A stretch of 64,000 nucleotides of DNA from Solea solea. Lineage: Eukaryota; Chordata; Actinopteri; Pleuronectiformes; Soleidae. Numbering within the stretch: the stretch's first letter is position 1; each line of letters opens with the position of its first letter. The notes below the pieces were generated by a model that saw only the letters and a list, made by a program, of their open reading frames with translations, did no database searches and was not told the DNA's origin. Where the stretch lies: assembly GCF_958295425.1 (NCBI RefSeq), contig NC_081142.1, positions 3,546,917 to 3,610,916 of the forward strand, written 5' to 3'. The position numbers and the translations under genes are program-made. Shown piece after piece: positions 51,033 through 63,300 of this stretch.

Positions 51033-54000
51033 ATGAAGAAGTTTTTCGATAACATCAAAAAGGACATTCAATTTAAATCCGCGGGACCCGGAAAGAAGCT
51101 AACTGAGGAAAGCAGGTATGTGGCAAACATGTCTCAGACGCTACAGCGCTAACTTCAGCCACTTAGCTAACGTTTGATAACTTGATTTAGAAGGTGCTTT
51201 CTTACCTTCTAGTTTTTAATGATGATAGAAGGTAGTTCACCAAAAAGCTAACCAGGACGTGTTTTGATAGATAATTAACTAAACGCACCAGGTAACGACA
51301 AGATAATGTAATTCTCAGCAGCGTCTAATTTCAGCTCTGCCAACCGTTAATCCCTGAACAAGCCTATTTACCCAGTGATTAAGTAAGATAATATTATTAA
51401 GTTATTAAGTAACGTGCAACCTTGACCAAATCATCCACATCATAGGTTGTAGAATAATGATGAGCTGCGCCAATGAGGTCTGTGGTCTCGGTGGGATGAA
51501 CATGGACAAAATATGCCCTATGACTTTACATCACCAGCAACAACCTGAATCGTTGCTTTCATGTTGTGTATGCCAAATTCTGACCCTTCTATCAAAGTCT
51601 TCCAGCTGATATTAAGACTCTTTAGACTAAAGTTTTGTCCACCTTCTACCCAATTTTGGTGATACTGTACGAACAGTAGCCTCAGTTTCCTGTTCTCATC
51701 TGTCAGAAGTACCCAGTGTGGTTTTCTGCTGCCGTAGCCTATTAGACACATTAGTTCAACGTGTTCTGCATTCAGAGATGATCTGTAAACCTTGATTATA
51801 ACAAATGGAACTTTGAGTTACCGTTGCCTTTCTGGCTTTTTAAACCAGTCTGGCCATTCTTCTCTGACCTCTGGTGTCAATAAGGCATATTTGCCACTTA
51901 CTAAATATTTCACACTATTCTATTTAAATCCTAGATTTGGCTGTGAGTGAAAATCCAAGCAGTTTCTAAAATACTCAGATCAACACATATACATGCCTGA
52001 CTGCATTGTGCACTCCACGTGATTGGCTTGGGATAAGCAGATGAATATGTGTGTCTGTTTGAGACTTATCTCATGTTGCTTTGCTCTTCTGTTCTTAACA
52101 CAGTACGAAGTGTGAGGGGGCACCAAGCAGCACCAGTGCCAAGCAATCCCGCCATGCTCCCACTGAAGGAGCCCAAAGGGCCGGAGCCGCAGCTCTAGCC
52201 AGGATTGAGCAGCACCCCCGGCCGAAGGTCCACACCTCTCAGGACCACATCAGGAACCAGGGTGAGACACACAGGCACAACCTTGTAAGAGGAAAACTGT
52301 GCTACAACATCACAGTGATTCACTCTGTTTTACCTCTTACCTTACTTTTCTTACTCTTGGTCAGTTATAGTTTTCATAGGTTATTGAGTGATTACACAGA
52401 TTTGACTGGAGAGGTTTGGGGGCTGTGGAGTCTTTTTTTATTTAGATCACAGCAGTGGGCTTCTGCCCCCTCCTACCACAACGTAATTGTCATCATGTAC
52501 ATACTGGCAACACAGTTTATTTAATACAACTATTGATTACATTATTTTTTTATTCTTTAGGGTTAGTATTATATATTCTTAAATCTTTTGTATTTCTTCA
52601 TTGCAGAGATTATCTTTGGATTGGAATCATTTGAATCCTTTGATCAGTGATTCAAATTACTCTTCTGACTCTGAACTGGGATAAGAAACTTGGAACTGTG
52701 GAATGCTGCATTACATTTCTCAGTGTCCAGCCTGCTGGAATTAGTAGAAGAAATAGCAGGCTTCATAACACCAGAGAATTGCTACTGCAGTTTTGATTTT
52801 ACGTCGTCAAGCCATCTTCACTGACACATTTTCCAAGGAATTAACCCATCTAATCAGATCAGCCTTGCTCACTGCAAAAAAACCTGTGGTATTGGAGCAA
52901 GACTTAAAAGAGGAATGCAAAAACAGTGTTATTTCTGCACTAATATTTAGGCCACTTTTTATGAACATTTTTATTATTTGCCAAAACCGTGGGTTTTATA
53001 GGAAGAGAATGTGGCTGTTGAATTGTAGTATTTATTGAGCACACAGCATTTGATTGTGTCATCGATGGTGGATTAAGTTGTCAAGTGTATTTAGACTGCA
53101 AGACATGCATTGATTTTCTGGTCACTTACAAGACATAGCATGACTCTTTTTTTTGTCTATAGTTAAAAGAGAACTGGAGGCCGAGTCGGCTACATTGGCT
53201 GGAAAAGAAAAGGCGGCAACAGCAGAGGTATGATTATACTGATCTGAAGCGATATGATTAAACTAATGTTTGGCTTACTGTGTTGTAAATGAAAAGGTTT
53301 TTTTTCCAGGAATCCAAAGTGCCAATGAAAGATCCAAACTGTCTCTCAGTGTCTGGTGTTTATTTCACCTGTCCGCTAACTGGAGCCACTTTAACTAAGA
53401 GTGAGAGAGAAGTACACCTTAAGGAGGCCATTCTAATGGTATGTTTGAAGATACTGTCACATGTTCTCTTCTTCTAATTTTATTGTAGCTCAAAAGATTC
53501 GGTTTGCAATGTGATTGTGTGGCATGAGACGTGAAGCTTTTGTTTGCTAGCACACATAAAAACATAAACTTTATTTTCACCGTCAGCGGTTTGAGGAGGA
53601 TGCAGTAGAGGCCTCTGTTATGATGATCTACACATTTAACAAAGACAAAGATAAAGTGAAGGCTGCTGTGGACATCATAAGCAAGTAAGATAATACACAT
53701 AACTTTGTTTTGAGCTGTCTGTTGGAAATTCACTTTAAAATTAATTGAGCAATTTAAATAATCTTATTTTTTTTCATCTGTGTTCTTTAACAGGTATGTC
53801 GATAACATATGCAAGTGTCCCGAGGAGGAAAAATACAGAAAGATTAAACTCAGCAACAAGGTGTTCCAGGTGTGTAAGAGACTGATCTCCTTTCCTAAAC
53901 TCTTTGTTTCCTCAGGACTAATAATGTTCCTCCTTTTTCTTTAATTTAAGGAGAAAGTGCGATCTGTTGAGGGCAGTAGAGAGTTCCTGCAGGCCCTGGG

Positions 54001-56527
54001 CTTCATAAGCATCATGTTTCCTGTAGAGGGTCAAGGTAAATCAGTCTTGATGTTTTTTTGTTAAATATCAGCAAGATGTGGTGAATTTTCACTTATGTGG
54101 CATGGACGAACAAATCACTGTAAAATAAGCTATCTGTAAATTTGCCTAAATATCGGAGAGTGTCGGTTGCCAGGACGTTTCTGAGACAGGGAAACAAGGA
54201 GCAGCACATATACTGGGTTACACTGTGTCCATGTACATACACTTACATAATTGTCTCACTGACTGCTGTGTTCTTATAAACAATTAACCTATTTGGTGAA
54301 TTTTTGCTTGTCAGCAACAGGTGGAGATTGAAAGTGTGTCTGCACACTGTTTGACAAACTCTTGTCAACCTGCATTACTGTATTAGATGGATAAGACTGA
54401 GTAACTGACTTTAAGTCATTACATTGCTTTGAGATCAGAGGAGGAAGAGGAGTTCCTGGTGTTGCCAGAGCACAGTCCTGATGCCCTGGAGCTGATGAAG
54501 GAGAGGAGGGATCGTCTTCAGAGAGGAGAGCCAGTCAGAGCTCAGCTGGACAGACAGCCTCAAGCTTTCAGACCCTCGCCCAACGCTCAGCGCTTTGAGC
54601 TGCCGCCAGAGTTCTACAACCTGACAGCAGAGGAGCTCAAGAAGGAGCAGCAGCAGAGGTATAAGCTCCTTGTCAATAGATGTTTCAGTCTGAGACATGG
54701 GTTGCTTGAGTGCTGCTTTCCATTTTTAGACACAGATTAGAGCAGCCATCCTGCTTGCGGGAGATACGAGGTTTCCTCCTGAAGCCACTATATAAGAATG
54801 TATTGACTAGCTACTCCACTGGTCAGAAAAGAGCTCTGTTTGAATGAAAGTCTACAGTAAAATTAGCCCATTTCCAACTTGATAAACAACATCAGTTAAC
54901 AGTTGAGGGTGTTCGTCAATAGAACATGTTGATTCTGTGAATCACATTCCCATTTAGAAGAAACTAGACAAAGTACGGCTTGTATTAGTGGACACCAGTG
55001 TGAGTGACTGTTGGTATATTCCAATTTGGACCATGGTTACAGGTGACGTTTGTGAACGTCACAGCATAAATGATCTAGTCTGTTTTTAAAAGTAGCGTTT
55101 CACTTCTCTGAAATCATTTATTCTTTTAAACAAGTCTTTTATTGTGAAAATGATTTATTATTAATGAAGAATCCTGGCACTAGAGGCAAAGCCTATGTAA
55201 AAATATAGCAGCAGCTACTCGGGAGACACAACAGATCTAACTGAAGAGGGGGAGGAAGTATAACCTTTTTGTTTATCAGAAGACTCATCTATTTGCTCAG
55301 AAAATTGCATTTTGACTGTAATACCGTAGCCACAGAAAACCAAACACATCCCACTGCTGTGGTCTAGCGGTCTATTTAGAACCTGCACTTGGTGTCCAGC
55401 ATCATGTGTTATGTGTGTTTCTTAGGAGTGATTTGGTGGATAAGAACGCCATGCTGCGCACAAAAGCAATGAGGGAGAAAGAGGAGCAGAGGGAGAGAAG
55501 GAAGTACAACTACACACTGCTCAGGATCCGACTGCCCGATGGAAACCTCTTACAAGGTTTCAATTTTTCTTCCAAAGTGAACAAAACAGTTTTGTCACAG
55601 TCAAAAATCTATACTTCATGCAAATAATGAGTTGGTGATTAATCTGTGATCCCAGGTACCTTCTATGCCTGGGACCGGGTGTCTGTGTTGTTTGAGTTTG
55701 TACGGGATTCTCTGGTGGACGGCTGGCAGCCCTTTGAGCTCATCGCTCCAGGAGGCCAAAAACTACAAGAGGCAGAGGAAGTGGCTCTCGCCGAGCATAA
55801 CCTGGTGAGTTAAACGCAGAGACATTGTATGAAACTCACAAATTTAACTGAATTTATCTGGATTTGTTGGTTGTTTTAAAGTGTGGTAATTATCAGAAAC
55901 CAACAGTGAATGTAAGTGTCTAGGAATTCTATAATAAGGCCAAGAGAATGTAAAGAACAAATGACATTTGATCTTTAACAATACTGTTGTTGGTAAGAAA
56001 AATAAATAACCCACAATGTTTTTATGCAGTTGAAACACCAAAGATTTGCTTATTTTCTCCCATTACATTTATCATTATTTTATATTTTACATTTAAAAAA
56101 GGACCAGACATTTGCTCCTGTCTGGTAATGTTCATATTTGCATGTGAATTAGGGCCGAATGAATTCAAATCTAATTTTCTACGGCAAGCTTCAGTTCAAC
56201 ATTCACTCTGAAATGGAGATCAGGAGAATAGAACGGAATAAACACATTACCACATGACACAATCAGATATGACCTACTTTATGGTCTACCATTTATGTAT
56301 GATGATGTCAGATTGCACCCTTTGCAATTGGCCAATAACATTTTTCAGTTTGAAAGCGATTCATCTTTCAGCCTTAATGTGTTCATCTCTTTTCTCCTCA
56401 GGTCCCTGCAGCTCTACTCACCTTTGCCTGGGACCCAGCTGTGCAGGCAGATATCGCAGCTGCGGGGGGGAAGAGCCCCACCCTTCTCAAACCAGAGCTG
56501 CTGGAAACCATTAACACCTTGAACTGA
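51033..56527 (+). CDS. ubxn6: UBX domain-containing protein 6 (p97/VCP co-factor, UBXD1)
   Basis: Coding exons: 51033-51115, 52104-52261, 53163-53227, 53310-53438, 53587-53684, 53794-53869, 53951-54035, 54439-54658, 55426-55556, 55656-55804, 56402-56527. All phases join to 439 residues (human 441). The start is fixed by MKKFF and FKSAGPGKKL, as in the mammalian protein. In order: a VIM-like helix with AAALARIEQ (about 56-64); GVYFTCPLTGATL (about 119-131); a PUB domain (about 150-250) with IYTFNKD and EEKYRKIKL; an acidic EEEEEF stretch; FELPPEFYNLTAEE; LRTKAMREKEEQR; and a UBX domain (about 332-410) starting YNYTLLRIRLPDG. The protein binds the AAA ATPase p97/VCP through VIM and PUB and acts in endolysosomal sorting and damaged-lysosome clearance. 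It is convergent with chaf1a, as in human. Confidence 0.97.
51116..52103. other. ubxn6 intron 1, with a Tc1-like relic
   Basis: It spans the first two coding exons and contains an inactivated transposon fragment at 51515-52045. Nothing else is recognised. Confidence 0.75.
51515..52045 (-). mobile_element. Tc1-like transposase relic, minus orientation
   Basis: The reverse strand encodes a 77-residue open remnant (51751-51518) with HWVLLTDENRKLRLLFVQYH and NWVEGG. Further 5' it is coding-like but broken through 51960, then ends near a TGATTGGCTTGGGATAAGCAG-like terminal region. It is the same family as the 39391 and 62268 fragments, with many stops, so it is inactive. Confidence 0.65.
52262..53162. 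other. ubxn6 intron 2; nothing further recognised
   Basis: AT-rich intron of 0.9 kb. A short open frame at 52793-53038 has no homology I recognise and no matching splice phase. Confidence 0.6.
54659..55425. other. ubxn6 intron 8; nothing further recognised
   Basis: Intron of about 770 bases with no repeat or exon that I can identify. Confidence 0.6.
55805..56401. other. ubxn6 intron 10; nothing further recognised
   Basis: AT-rich intron of about 600 bases ending in the pyrimidine tract TCTCTTTTCTCCTCAG. No extra exon or repeat is supported. Confidence 0.6.
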
Positions 56528-57930
56528 GCAGACATCTTCTGTCCCTGAACTCTTCCTGTCCCTCCCTGGCACCACAGCGGTCAAATTGCTCCTTGCACAC
56601 AGCTAGTGATGAGTGTACTTTTACAAAATGCTAACTTAAAGGGGCGACTTCACCCTAATGCACTTCTTTCACTGAGCAGACCAGAAGGAGACAAAAGCAC
56701 CTTGCAGTCTGTCTCGGCAAAGCATTCTGCTGAAAAAGCACTACTAAACAGATAGAAGGAGGTGTGTGTGTGTGTCGTGTCCTGAATGAATATGTGTAGT
56801 AAACAGACTGTGGCAGAAATCCTCTGCACTTTACCTTTCAGACGAAACAGACTTCACATGGCATGTTGAGAAACTGCTCACCACTTCCTGTTTTATTTAT
56901 TCTTCTAGTAAACAGTAAAAAAATCAAATAAATAGTGCACACTCATGACTGCACAGTCAGATGTAGAAAACCATACATGAAGTGAAGTGAAGTAAAGCTG
57001 GTCACATACGACCGTTATATCTCAGCTCTTTTGCACTCGACGGTGTCGATGCACAGGCTTTATTCAGGACTTTAAAATGCTTTTGTTTAGCAGTGTTGAA
57101 GGTTAACTCAGTGTTTCGTGTCGGCTGATGCTCGACTGGTCTGGCGTGATAAGATACGAGTCTGGTTTCGTTACTGTAAACAAACTTGAGCTTCTGTCGC
57201 ATGTCGGTCCTGTGCTGTGCAATGGCCCTCCACTCCTCTTACTGTCATACATCAGGCTTCTGTGATTGCTTTGTTAAAAGTCCAAATGTTATTTTTTTTT
57301 AATGGAGATCTTTTATTAATTTAATGTGCTTTAAAGCACAGAGTGTAAGTACATTATGTTAAATGGCAACTGCACAACAAGCGATTAATAGTAGAGGACA
57401 CTCCGTTTATTTAGCTTTATGAGGGCAGTTTTTAAGTATTGCTATTGGTGGCCTGTTTGTATCAAACGTTTCCTCTAAATTAAAGGTTTAACATTTCAAA
57501 CACAGTGGAAGTCGTAACACGACAGTGTTAGGGTTTCCACAATACTTCTCCCTTTTCCCACTCGTGTCATTGCAGATTTTGTGATGGTTACAGCTTTGCT
57601 TCATGAGAATATTTAGCATTTATTTTGAATGACAACGACCTACCTCTCACCACATCCAAGTGATTTCCTTCATCTTTATCTTCTGTTATGTCAGGACTTG
57701 CACGCCAACAACTTCATCTGATGCGTGATTCATGTAGAATTAAAAAAGAAGGGTCCCAGTGTTTATTTGTAAGGCTGAGTCTGCCATAAGCAACATGTCT
57801 GCGCTGTTCACAGGTGGTCAATGGAAGAGTGTCAATGTGTGTTTATAACCGTATTAAAATAGCTTGTAAGCAGTTGTGTTCTGTTGCTTTTTTTCAAATC
57901 AAATCTGCCTGTAATAAAGATCGCTTGCAC
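56528..57930 (+). other. ubxn6: ubxn6 3'UTR with two candidate poly(A) signals
   Basis: AATAAA occurs at 56927-56932 and again at 57913-57918. They suggest a short (about 400-base) and a long (about 1.4-kb) 3'UTR. No other gene is seen in the stretch. Confidence 0.5.
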
Positions 57931-57939
57931 TGCATCTTT

Positions 57940-59580
57940 TGTTTTTGTGAACACAGTTCAATCAGATGTGTACAATAGACACTACCACAGAGGTGTCAAA
58001 CTCGCGGCCCGCACACAAACATGGCCCGTGAGTGAAGCATAGGGAAGCAATTCATTTTTTTATAATAGGAAATTCTGTTGTAATCAGATCTTTATTAAAT
58101 ATATTACATTTAATTATAGTGTTTTAATTAGTTGTCCATCTTACTAGTTAATTTTGGAATTATTTCTGTTTTACATCATAAATTAGTACACATTCCATAT
58201 CAAAGCAAACACTTTTACTTCGAAATGCTGTGAAATTGTGAATCTTAACTGCAATATGATGAATGATTGTGTTTTTAAGATCGTATTGCGCACCTCCTAC
58301 TGAACAAGTTGTTGATTCACACCTCTTCTCTTTAGACCGGCCCCCCTCATGACAAGACTAGACGCTCATTGCCAAATTTGCAAAATTGATGAATGCGATA
58401 TTATAATGTTGGAATTGATCCTGTTATCACCAGAAATAAGATATTTCTTCATACTAATATGCTATTACTTCATTGTTACAGTACAATTAAGTGTTACCTA
58501 ACTTTCAAATCATACATAATCCAGTCATGAATTAAATCAAGATTTCTTTTTAACGTGTCATCACTAATGGCGTATTTCCACCGAAATCAAGCCGAACAGT
58601 GCCGAACTGTAGATCAGTTAAAACGACTTAATCCTAAAAACGTGGGTTAATCCCCGACAATTACCGGAGAAATGTCTATAATGTCAATATTTAACAGAGT
58701 CTGGTCCACGACCGGCATCACACTGCCCTGTGTGTCAGACCGAGTCTGTGGACCGGTCATGGAGGAAGTTCTGAACAAATATTTTTAATTAACTGACTTT
58801 AGTAATTTGATTCAATTACACTAAAAACAACTGCTTTACAAGTCACTAGTCATTCATTTGTGTCGTGTATAAAACGAAGTCACCAGTTTCACGCAGCCGT
58901 GCTGTGATGACTTCACCCACGTTGAGTAGGTACTTTTTTTGTAGTGGAGATGCAACCAAAACCGTGCCAAGGCGAGTAGAGTTGGTGGAAATACGCCATA
59001 AACTTTTATATAAGATGGTAAAATTATATCAGATTCCTGGAAAGAAATATACAATATTGAGAGGAAGCATTAGTTAGTTGTGCACAAATGATTTGGACTT
59101 AATTACACGTATTACAACTACAACCACTGCAAAACATAGCCAACAAATATGGACGTGTGTTCACAATGACTAGGGATGAGACAACATACCACTAACACAA
59201 CACAATAAAATGCACTTAATAAAATAAGAGGATAAACTTCCCTTTTTGGGATAATTGTGAATGGGGAAAACCAACATTTCACAAGTGAGTTGTCTAACTC
59301 GCCAACATAAAGTCCTAGTGATTCATTTTGAAATGACTCTTTTCATCACTTAACATGTTCACTAAAAACATGTTCCATCTGTGATGACAAAAATGTGTCT
59401 GAGCAAAGTGTAATTTGAGTTCAGTGTGTTTTAAGAGTTTAAAGCATATTTTCCCACCGAGACAGAATAAAGTTCCCAATGAAAAACATCAGCTTGTTTG
59501 AATGATGACAGCGTTACCCTCTGTAAGCAGTCAGATGAAAGGGTGTCCTCACATTAACAAAATGTAAAAGTGCAGTACTT
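57940..59580. other. Intergenic region between the convergent ubxn6 and chaf1a genes
   Basis: AT-rich, with an hAT-like relic at 57985-58350. Short open frames at 58854-59077 have no support. Confidence 0.65.
57985..58350. mobile_element. hAT-like relic (GTGTCAAACTCGCGGCCCG end)
   Basis: CAGAGGTGTCAAACTCGCGG then CCCGCACACAAACATGGCCC is the typical left end of a vertebrate hAT element. GACCGGCCCCCCTCATGAC marks the other side. The interior is AT-rich with no transposase. Confidence 0.55.
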
Positions 59581-59581
59581 T

Positions 59582-59587
59582 TATTCA
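59582..59587 (-). terminator. Candidate poly(A) signal of chaf1a
   Basis: AATAAA on the minus strand, about 740 bases after the stop at 60322. It implies that the last exon extends to about 59565. Confidence 0.45.
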
Positions 59588-60321
59588 GGTTTAATGAATT
59601 TATCCTGTTCAAGTATTCTTGAAAATACAGAAAATACATATTTATAAAACACTGTGACACTGAACCTAACTGTACAAGTACAGACCTAGCAACTACACCA
59701 GTGAGTTGTCAGAATCAGAAATTGCAGAATAAAAGCACCCACTGAAACCAAGAGGTAAAAATACAGACTTTCAGCCTCTTATTTACTCAACTTATTTATG
59801 GTCAACTATTTACATCTGGAACTTAAGAAATCCGTGTCATGCACTGAACATGAAAAAATGTTGATAATGCTGTTTGTTTTTTTTCGTTGTAGGTGCTTCT
59901 TCTGATGAAAACTACTTTTCCATTTTATTCTGCTTTTCCACTGTTCAACCCAATCTGTTGTAGCAGTGCCAGAGAGATGCTCACCTTCCACTTTAAAAAA
60001 GCCCATGCCAAACAAGCCCGACCGAAACTTCAATGCAAAACAATCAGATGTACAGTTCCTTTTCTGCCCCGCTCTGATTTTATGCACTACTACATTTTAC
60101 TGGCAATTGGAAAGTCAGGTCAGGGGTTTAAAAAAAAAAGAAAATATTGGGTGAGCGGACACTCACAATCCTGAGCAGACGCCGCCTGCTGTGAGTTGAC
60201 TGTACCAGGGTGCAGGGCTTCATTTTGCATGAAGATTATATTCGGCAGAGTTCAGAATCAGGAAGGAAATTTATGAGGAAACAGGAGTAGCTTGGGTTGG
60301 GGTGGACCACCTAACGTGACC

Positions 60322-63300
60322 TCAGGCTGTGGCGATTGTAGGAGCCGCACTGGCCACAGGGAGGGCCGCTGTGTCCGACGGTGTGACCTCCATTAAGACG
60401 TCTCCCTCGTTGGAGGACTTCTCTCTCGTTGGACCTAAGGAGTTAAGATTGAATATTAAATAATTTTTTATGCTATTCTGCCTTTGTTTGGTCTTTGTGA
60501 ACAGAAAGGATGTAACATTTGTAAGCTGTGTTCCTCATCTGACAGAGCAAAAGAAGTGATGTTCCTGGCAAACTGCTGAACAACCAGGTTTTTTGAGTGC
60601 CAGCATTACTTTGTTTTCGTCCATGGAAACGTTTCGACTGAGAAACAGAAGGCTTAAACATCACCGTGTGAACTAATATGGAAAAAGTTTATCATCGTTT
60701 ATGTTTAAAAGTTGTGCACTACAGGTTTGATAACAAAAATAAATTTGTGTGTCCATTTTGAAAGTGTATTATACCAAGAGCTTTTGTATAGTGTAGATGA
60801 ATCTTTTTTGTAACTCACCACTCTGTGCAGAGATGAGGACACAGTCTTCCTCATCATCTTCCTCAGTGTCAGCCTGAAAACCATCCGTCTCTACCACTCC
60901 CTTCTGGAGACAGAAGTAGGACAGTTTTAGATGCAAGCGTCATATTTTCAAAATGATTGAATGTTTTAAAAGATACCATAATAAAAAAGAATTAGCTCAA
61001 GGTCGTTTCTCTACCTGTTCCCGATCAGTACACCTCTTCATAAACTTGGTGATGGACATGCTCCCTGTGCTCTTCCTTTTGTTGGACGATGAAGACGGGG
61101 TGGAAGAGGTCTGCGGTGTAGTGGGAGAGTTTCCCTGAGAGCCTGTAGCTGCCTGCGGTTCTTCTCGAGGCTCTTCTCGGGCTCCAGTGGTGAGGTAGGT
61201 CCACTGGCAGGGCAGTGGAAGTGCCTCCTGGCCAAAGCGGGACAGGACTTCTGTGTGCACATACCAGCAGCAGCGTCTGTAGGTGGCGCGCTTCTCATAA
61301 ACAGCATTGTTTTTGATGACCCGTCTCAGCTGTATTCTGGTCAAAATTAAAGGAAAATAAAAATAGTGAGGGGGTGAATTATTTTGATACGGATACAGTA
61401 TTAGTGGTATATATATATATAATTTAATTTGATTTATTTCTGTGTCTTTTGTTAAGATGTAAACTCACCTGGTGGGGATGTTTTCTGCAGAGCTCTGGGG
61501 ACTACACAGCTCAGGTGCAGATGGTGAAGATGAAGATGAGGTTTGACGACGACAAAACTCCTGAAACTCATTGATGATCACTTTGGAGCTGTTGACATTA
61601 CCGTGCAGCAGAGGGAGCAGCTGACCAAGTACTGTGGAAAGATCAGTCAGTAGGTTATGAATATTGCAACAATTACAAAAGAAAAGGGTAAATAAGGTAC
61701 TACAAGATACATTTAGGTTGAACTGGACAATTTGAGCTTATCTTAAGGTTTAGCTCCAACTCCTATTTTATTATAATTACTGCACAGCATTTTGTTTGAC
61801 AAATTCTTATGATAAACGAACAAGAGAACCAACAAAACAAAACGCACACCAGCAATTAAACGTTACTCATTCAGCTGATGGTTAACTCCAACAACACTAT
61901 TTTACTTCCACCAAAAAAGGAAGTTTTTCAAATTTTTCCAAAAAAAAGGGTGTTTTAACACCACACTACACTGCAACACTACCACTCTACCAAAGAACTA
62001 AACCACCACATACAGAATAAGATCGGCCTCCAAAACCATATAAAACCAAGCAACTCATCAAATTCAAATAAAGTATCATTTGAAAGTATGTCACATTTAA
62101 AATCAACTAAAGCCAATGGAGCCAGACAAATACGGCTGGGCCATATATGCCAAAGCATTATTATATCACTCACACATGGTTAATAATTCAACTCAGCCAC
62201 TTTATTTATAGATACACTGGTTCAACTCATTTATTAGAAAAAATGTAATCAGTATTTCAATTTCAATATTTACAGAGAATGGTCAAAAAAAGGTCAATGT
62301 TAATGCCGGAGGAATCAGACTGTTTCAAAGTTGATTACACTCAGGGTTCGCAGAACACCATCTCTGAACACACAACACATGAAACCTTGAAGCAGAATAG
62401 CAGCAGAAGACCTCACCAGGTGCCACACCTGCCAACGTATGAATTGTCCTTTGAACCCAACAAAGTGCCTTGTGAGAACATATTGAAGAAAAATATATAG
62501 CAATAATTAATATTGTTAAATGACTCACCAGCCCTACTGGCAAACCACAAAAACTACAGTCCCACAGCTTACAAACAGCCCAGTGGCCTATGCAGCATGT
62601 CTTTAGGTTGATCACCAACTTGGTCCCCAATCTGGATTGTCAACATTAATCCATGTATTTTAGAAAACTGTGATACTTACATTGTGCTTCTCTCTCGCAC
62701 TTCTTAGACATTTCCTCTGGACTGAGGCTGTTGTCTGCCTTTGGTAAAGGCTCGACCAGACACGCAGCATGAGACTGAAAGACTTCCAAAACAGGTCCTT
62801 CTCCTTCCCAGATGCAGCCCCTGACCACGGGCACCAGCACCTTCATCATCTTCTTCTTGGTGGACATCAGCTCATCCCACTCCCTGGCTTTCATTTTCTG
62901 TCGCAGCTTCTGCTTCTCCAGGTCACCACCCTCCTAGAAAGGTTGCATGTGCGTTAACAGGTATGCAGAATGAAAGACTTTTGATACAAAATTACAAAAA
63001 TCCAATCATCCATCTGCCACATTAAGGAGACAAATTCAAATGTCACCTCCTCATCTAGAGCCCCCTCATCATCTGAAAGGTAACCATGAGGAACAAAGAA
63101 GCCATCGTCATCTTCATCGTCATCCTCACCTCCTTCCTCCTCATCTTCCTGAAAATGATCAACAGTTCAAAGTTTTTTTAAAAGAACAACTACTTTGTGA
63201 TAAATATTAGTTGTTTGTTGCACATTTCCATAAGCCCATTCTCAACTGGTGTGATATTGTTGACAATGATGCCAAATACAGGGAAACCTGGGTGTTGTAA

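Noticed and set aside
51518..51751. A small gene inside ubxn6 intron 1
   Set aside because: The 77-residue frame resembles part of a Tc1-like transposase and is flanked by broken continuation of the same element.
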